DNA of 7,124 nucleotides, from contig JACRIF010000090.1 in the NCBI GenBank assembly GCA_016220125.1, positions 1 to 7,124 on the forward strand. The letters are read 5' to 3'. The number at the start of each line of letters is the position of its first letter. Positions within the stretch are counted from its first letter, which is position 1. The stretch is from Candidatus Peregrinibacteria bacterium. GTDB taxonomy: Bacteria; Patescibacteriota; Gracilibacteria; UM-FILTER-43-11. Positions 5,097 through 7,124 of this stretch are shown in pieces. The notes beneath the pieces were generated by a model. It worked only from the letters and a program-made list of their open reading frames with translations. It did no database searches and was not told where the DNA came from. Both the position numbers and the translations under genes were made by a program.

Positions 5097-5569
5097 GGCG
5101 AGGTGGTTGATTTTCGGAAACCCGCCTTTTCCGCTTCCGCCTCGGAATTGAAATAGACACGGTTTTGAGGGGCAATTTCGAGCCCTCGGGCATCGAATAC
5201 CGAGTAATACACCTTTCCGCGTTTGCTGGCCATGAACTGGGCGTTCGCGGGAATAGCGGGAGCCACAGGGGTTGAAAGGGCGATGGTGGACACCGGGATC
5301 TCGAAGGTTTCCCCGATTTTCACCTCACGGATTTCATTCGCGCCCGAAACAATGCGGACGGTTTGGCCCGCCGCCTCGCCTGTCAGTTTTCCGCCTCCGA
5401 CCCCTTTTAGCTTGAGCGTGGCCACCCCCGTGTTCAAGTCGCCGACGGTTTTGATTTCAGGGAATCGCCCCCGGGAACCTCGCGCAAACCCCAGCGAATA
5501 GCCTGAAGCGAGGCCGATCGCGAGGATGAGGAGGCCGGCGAGGATGGCGTTGGCGAGTTGCTTGTTCAT
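5093..5569 (-). CDS. Single-pass membrane protein with C-terminal CPR-type small domain
   Basis: A 158-aa protein. The N-terminus MNKQLANAILAGLLILAIGL holds one membrane segment (about 7-28), followed by basic residues (RGSRGRF). This could be a membrane anchor or an uncleaved signal. A middle part (37-108) is rich in Gly, Thr and Val and looks like strands ending in an Ala/Pro linker. The end (110-152: QFMASKRGKVYY, NRVYFNSEAEAEKAGFR) resembles a small domain common at the ends of CPR surface proteins, with the pattern VASKxGxxYYxxxC...N.xxFxSxxEAxxAGYxP. In that domain I expect cysteines; this protein has none. The ATG at 5569 is preferred because it puts the membrane segment at the N-terminus. 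An in-frame ATG at 5605 would add 12 residues; neither has a good Shine-Dalgarno sequence. The function is unknown. Confidence 0.72.
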   Translation of the reverse strand: MNKQLANAILAGLLILAIGLASGYSLGFARGSRGRFPEIKTVGDLNTGVATLKLKGVGGGKLTGEAAGQTVRIVSGANEIREVKIGETFEIPVSTIALSTPVAPAIPANAQFMASKRGKVYYSVFDARGLEIAPQNRVYFNSEAEAEKAGFRKSTTSP

Positions 5570-5708
5570 AGCTTCTATTGTATCGGGAATTTGGTTTGAA
5601 TCCATATAAATTTATTGGTTCTTAATTCGGAAATGTATTCATTTACCAACCAATGCCCTGTTTTTTCCTCGCTTCGCGGAATGAGGCGGGCTGTCGTTAT
5701 TTGAGTTT

Positions 5709-5738
5709 GGCCCCTTTTTGAATGGCCAAAAAGGGGCC
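5709..5738. repeat. Perfect 11-bp inverted repeat with alternative pairing
   Basis: GGCCCCTTTTT (5709-5719) pairs perfectly with AAAAAGGGGCC (5728-5738) around 8 bases. The same segment can instead fold as TTTGGCC (5706-5712) with GGCCAAA (5724-5730), which excludes the first stem. No T-run follows outside the stem on either strand. Confidence 0.8.
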
Positions 5739-5748
5739 GGAAAAAGCC

Positions 5749-5822
5749 ACCCGGGGGTTTATGATTCACTTCCCGGCGACACGCCCTCCATCAACGTTGC
5801 AGTTCAACATAAACCCCCCGGT
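5749..5822. repeat. 15-bp inverted repeat (14 of 15 paired) with 44-nt centre
   Basis: ACCCGGGGGTTTATG (5749-5763) is the inverted copy of CATAAACCCCCCGGT (5808-5822), with a single C-C mismatch. The 44-nt centre contains the palindrome CAACGTTG. Arms of this length are unlikely by chance. They could be a long stem of an RNA or the ends of a small repeat unit. Confidence 0.75.
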
Positions 5823-5887
5823 CCCCCCATGCCGAGATGCGACGGAATTGGGTGGTTAGGGTGCTTCGCCATAATCTGAGCAGATCT

Positions 5888-5918
5888 GTCCCCGCGCAAG
5901 TGCGCTTGTGGGCTGGAC
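5888..5918. repeat. Bulged hairpin upstream of the methyltransferase gene
   Basis: GTC, CCC and GCGC on the left (5888-5897) pair with GCGC, GGG and GAC on the right (5902-5918) around an AAGT loop, with bulges TTGT and CTG on the right side. It ends four bases before the TTGACA at 5922. A nearby palindrome, CAGATCTG, lies at 5881-5888. Confidence 0.45.
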
Positions 5919-5921
5919 AAC

Positions 5922-5952
5922 TTGACAGTAGAATGGTCGGGCAAATTTAAAT
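5922..5952 (+). promoter_or_regulatory. Possible promoter of the methyltransferase gene
   Basis: A perfect -35 TTGACA sits at 5922-5927. The best -10 candidates are TTTAAA (5946-5951, spacing 18) and TTAAAT (5947-5952, spacing 19), both weak. Initiation would fall at or within a few bases of the ATG at 5958, which would make the mRNA leaderless. Confidence 0.4.
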
Positions 5953-5957
5953 TTTTT

Positions 5958-7109
5958 ATGCATTCCACTCTTTTCATCCTTGGGACCCATCGAACCCTTT
6001 CCGTCGCCGAATTGTTTTTGCGCTACCCCAAGGGAAAGTTTATCGCGGTCGGGCAGGATTGGGCCTTGATGGATTTGCCGATTGAGCTTGGCCAGAAGGA
6101 TTTGGACGCCTTGGGGGGAACGATTAAAGTGGCCACGGTTTTGGAGGAGGTAACCGGGGGGAATGTGAATAACGTCCTTGCTTCCGCACTTGCCCAGCGC
6201 GATACGGGCACCAAGATCGAATACGGGGTCAGCGTCTACGGCATCGCCGAGCGCCAGTTGCGCCCGCTTTTGATCGGCTTGAAAAAAACACTTCAGAAAT
6301 CCGAGATCAAAAGCCGGTTCATCAACAACAATTTCCAGAACATCACGGCGGCGCAGTACAAATCGATTCGCGGAAAGGGGGTTGAGTATCTGGTGGTCAA
6401 AGAGGGCGCCCGGCATTGGGTCGCCGAAACCATGGGCATGCAGGACATCGATGCGTACAGCAAGCGCGACTACGGCAAGCCCTTCCGCGACATGAAAATG
6501 GGTATGTTGCCTCCGAAGTTGGCTCAAATCCTGATCAACCTGACCGGCGTATCCGGAACCATCTGGGATCCGTTCTGCGGGAGCGGAGCTCTGGTGATGG
6601 AGGGGCTTTTGATGGGGCACCCGATGATCGGTTCCGACATTCACGCCGAACGCGTGGAAGGGGCCAAGAAAAACATCGAATGGGCCAGGCCAGAGTTCGG
6701 CATCAAGGCCAAGGCCGAGTTGCTTGCCCATGATGCGACCAAATCGCACACGCTTTCCTTCGATGCCATCGCGGCCGAGGCGGACTTGGGCATGCCCCAC
6801 AGCCAGCAGATCCGGCCCGACATTCTCAATAAAATCATGTCGGATCTGGACCAGCTCTATCTTCGCTTTTTCCAGAATTTGAAGGCCATGCGATGCGACA
6901 AGCCCGTGGTGATTGCGTTGCCGTTTTTCCGCCATGCGGACGGACGCGAGCAGTTCATGGAAAAAACCCTTCGCTCGATCGAGGACTTGGGATTCAAGCG
7001 AACCCCCTTGTTGCCCGATATCCTCAAGGCCGAGGATCGCTTGAGCCTTCGCTATTCCAGGCCCGACCAGTCCGTGGGTCGCGCGGTTTACCGGTTTCTA
7101 CTTTCCTAA
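5958..7109 (+). CDS. TRM11/TrmG10-like RNA methyltransferase
   Basis: A 383-aa protein of the group that in archaea and eukaryotes forms N2-methylguanosine at tRNA position 10. The first ~155 residues look like a THUMP-type RNA-binding half (GVSVYGI 90-96, AQYKSIRGKGVEYLVV 132-147). Then come YSKRDYGKPFRDMKMGMLPP (167-186), the SAM-binding motif WDPFCGSGALVMEG (203-216) and GSDI (225-228), with EGAKKNIEWA after it. The ending YSRPDQSVGRAVYRF (366-380) is also typical of CPR members. The catalytic motif IV, normally (D/N)PPY or EPYLG in TRM11 relatives, reads AEADLG (273-278), so base-amine methylation is in question. ATG 5958 is chosen because MHSTLFILGTHRTLS matches the start of relatives; a TTG at 5922 belongs to the -35 box. 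No Shine-Dalgarno sequence. The next ATG follows its stop by 3 bases. Confidence 0.85.
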   Translation: MHSTLFILGTHRTLSVAELFLRYPKGKFIAVGQDWALMDLPIELGQKDLDALGGTIKVATVLEEVTGGNVNNVLASALAQRDTGTKIEYGVSVYGIAERQLRPLLIGLKKTLQKSEIKSRFINNNFQNITAAQYKSIRGKGVEYLVVKEGARHWVAETMGMQDIDAYSKRDYGKPFRDMKMGMLPPKLAQILINLTGVSGTIWDPFCGSGALVMEGLLMGHPMIGSDIHAERVEGAKKNIEWARPEFGIKAKAELLAHDATKSHTLSFDAIAAEADLGMPHSQQIRPDILNKIMSDLDQLYLRFFQNLKAMRCDKPVVIALPFFRHADGREQFMEKTLRSIEDLGFKRTPLLPDILKAEDRLSLRYSRPDQSVGRAVYRFLLS

Positions 7110-7112
7110 ATC

Positions 7113-7124
7113 ATGGCACACAAC
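7113..7124 (+). CDS. Start of a further gene, possibly ribosomal protein bL27
   Basis: An ATG three bases after the methyltransferase stop opens the codons Met-Ala-His-Asn before the window ends. Many bL27 proteins begin MAHxKAxG, so rpmA is a reasonable guess, but four residues cannot prove it. The tight spacing suggests co-transcription with the methyltransferase gene. Confidence 0.3.

Larger units (their letters stand above)
5645..5856. repeat. Outer imperfect inverted repeat, possible ends of a small element
   Basis: ACCAACCAAT (5645-5654) and ATTGGGTGGT (5847-5856) are inverted copies with one mismatch in ten. They bracket the hairpins at 5709-5738 and 5749-5822. The arrangement resembles a miniature element with terminal inverted repeats of about 212 bp, but I see no clear target duplication, and a 9/10 match over this distance may be chance. 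Confidence 0.3.
5570..5957. other. Divergent intergenic region rich in inverted repeats
   Basis: This 388-bp spacer separates a minus-strand gene on the left from a plus-strand gene on the right, so terminators are not expected. No convincing gene is present: the only open frames are a 64-codon minus frame (5575-5769) that overlaps the left gene and lacks protein-like composition, and a 31-codon plus frame at 5761. Four paired structures are listed separately. A further small stem pairs CCTC (5667-5670) with GAGG (5683-5686). The middle is GC-rich with C/G and A/T runs, unlike the AT-rich flanks near 5600-5650 and 5940-5957. Confidence 0.8.

Noticed and set aside
5575..5769. A 64-codon minus-strand frame across the divergent spacer
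   Set aside because: It runs through the inverted repeats, overlaps the gene ending at 5569-5605 and has no start signal; it is better explained as repeat sequence.
5749..5822. Integron attC-like site
   Set aside because: The long inverted arms are suggestive, but the GTTRRRY/RYYYAAC core pair is not present and no integrase or cassette is nearby.
5856..6935. A 359-codon open frame on the minus strand opposite the methyltransferase gene
   Set aside because: It is the complement of a gene with clear SAM-binding motifs; its translation shows no domain and is rich in His/Gln/Arg as expected of an antisense shadow.
1..7124. CRISPR arrays, tRNA or rRNA genes, insertion sequences
   Set aside because: No regularly spaced direct repeats, cloverleaf-like segments with T-loop and acceptor pairing, rRNA motifs or transposase-like proteins were found on reading both strands.

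Overview
The window looks like chromosomal housekeeping DNA from a small-genome bacterium, most likely a member of the Patescibacteria/CPR, perhaps near Peregrinibacteria (inference, low confidence). The reasons are the pairing of short, minimal versions of core genes with a TRM11-like methyltransferase of CPR style, a small membrane-anchored protein ending in a domain common in CPR, and scarce Shine-Dalgarno signals. TAA, TAG and TGA all terminate recognisable genes (TGA ends rnc at its usual length), so the UGA=Gly code of SR1/Gracilibacteria is not in use. I see no mobile-element genes, tRNA, rRNA or CRISPR array.

Layout. Positions 1-115 hold, on the minus strand, a piece of a MoaA-type radical SAM gene that stops dead where nusB begins. 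The join looks like a breakpoint, natural or from assembly. The plus strand then carries nusB (113-541) and rnc (643-1323), separated by a weak terminator-like hairpin. Between rnc and the converging next gene lie three inverted repeats. The minus strand from 1444 to 5569 carries an unrecognised 159-aa protein with its own consensus promoter and strong ribosome binding site; then, in transcription order from the right, rpmH-rnpA-yidC-jag (4204 down to 2059), with a promoter before rpmH and a terminator after jag. To the right of that is a TIM-barrel sugar-phosphate-isomerase-like gene (4304-5044) with its own near-consensus promoter, then a one-TM protein (5093-5569). A 388-bp divergent spacer (5570-5957) is rich in inverted repeats. 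It separates that protein from a plus-strand TRM11-like RNA methyltransferase (5958-7109). Four nucleotides later a new ATG starts MAHN..., possibly bL27.

How the genes fit together. Most of the window makes or serves the translation machinery: NusB (rRNA antitermination), RNase III (rRNA processing), L34, the RNase P protein (tRNA 5' maturation), YidC (membrane insertion), the KH-R3H RNA-binding protein Jag/KhpB and a probable tRNA/RNA methyltransferase. The rpmH-rnpA-yidC-jag order is the classic oriC-proximal cluster, but dnaA is not next to it here and yidD is absent.

The points most worth a second look are the MoaA/nusB breakpoint, the methyltransferase lacking a normal motif IV, the TIM-barrel protein with altered metal-ligand positions, the structured divergent spacer, and the unknown protein with the best expression signals in the window.
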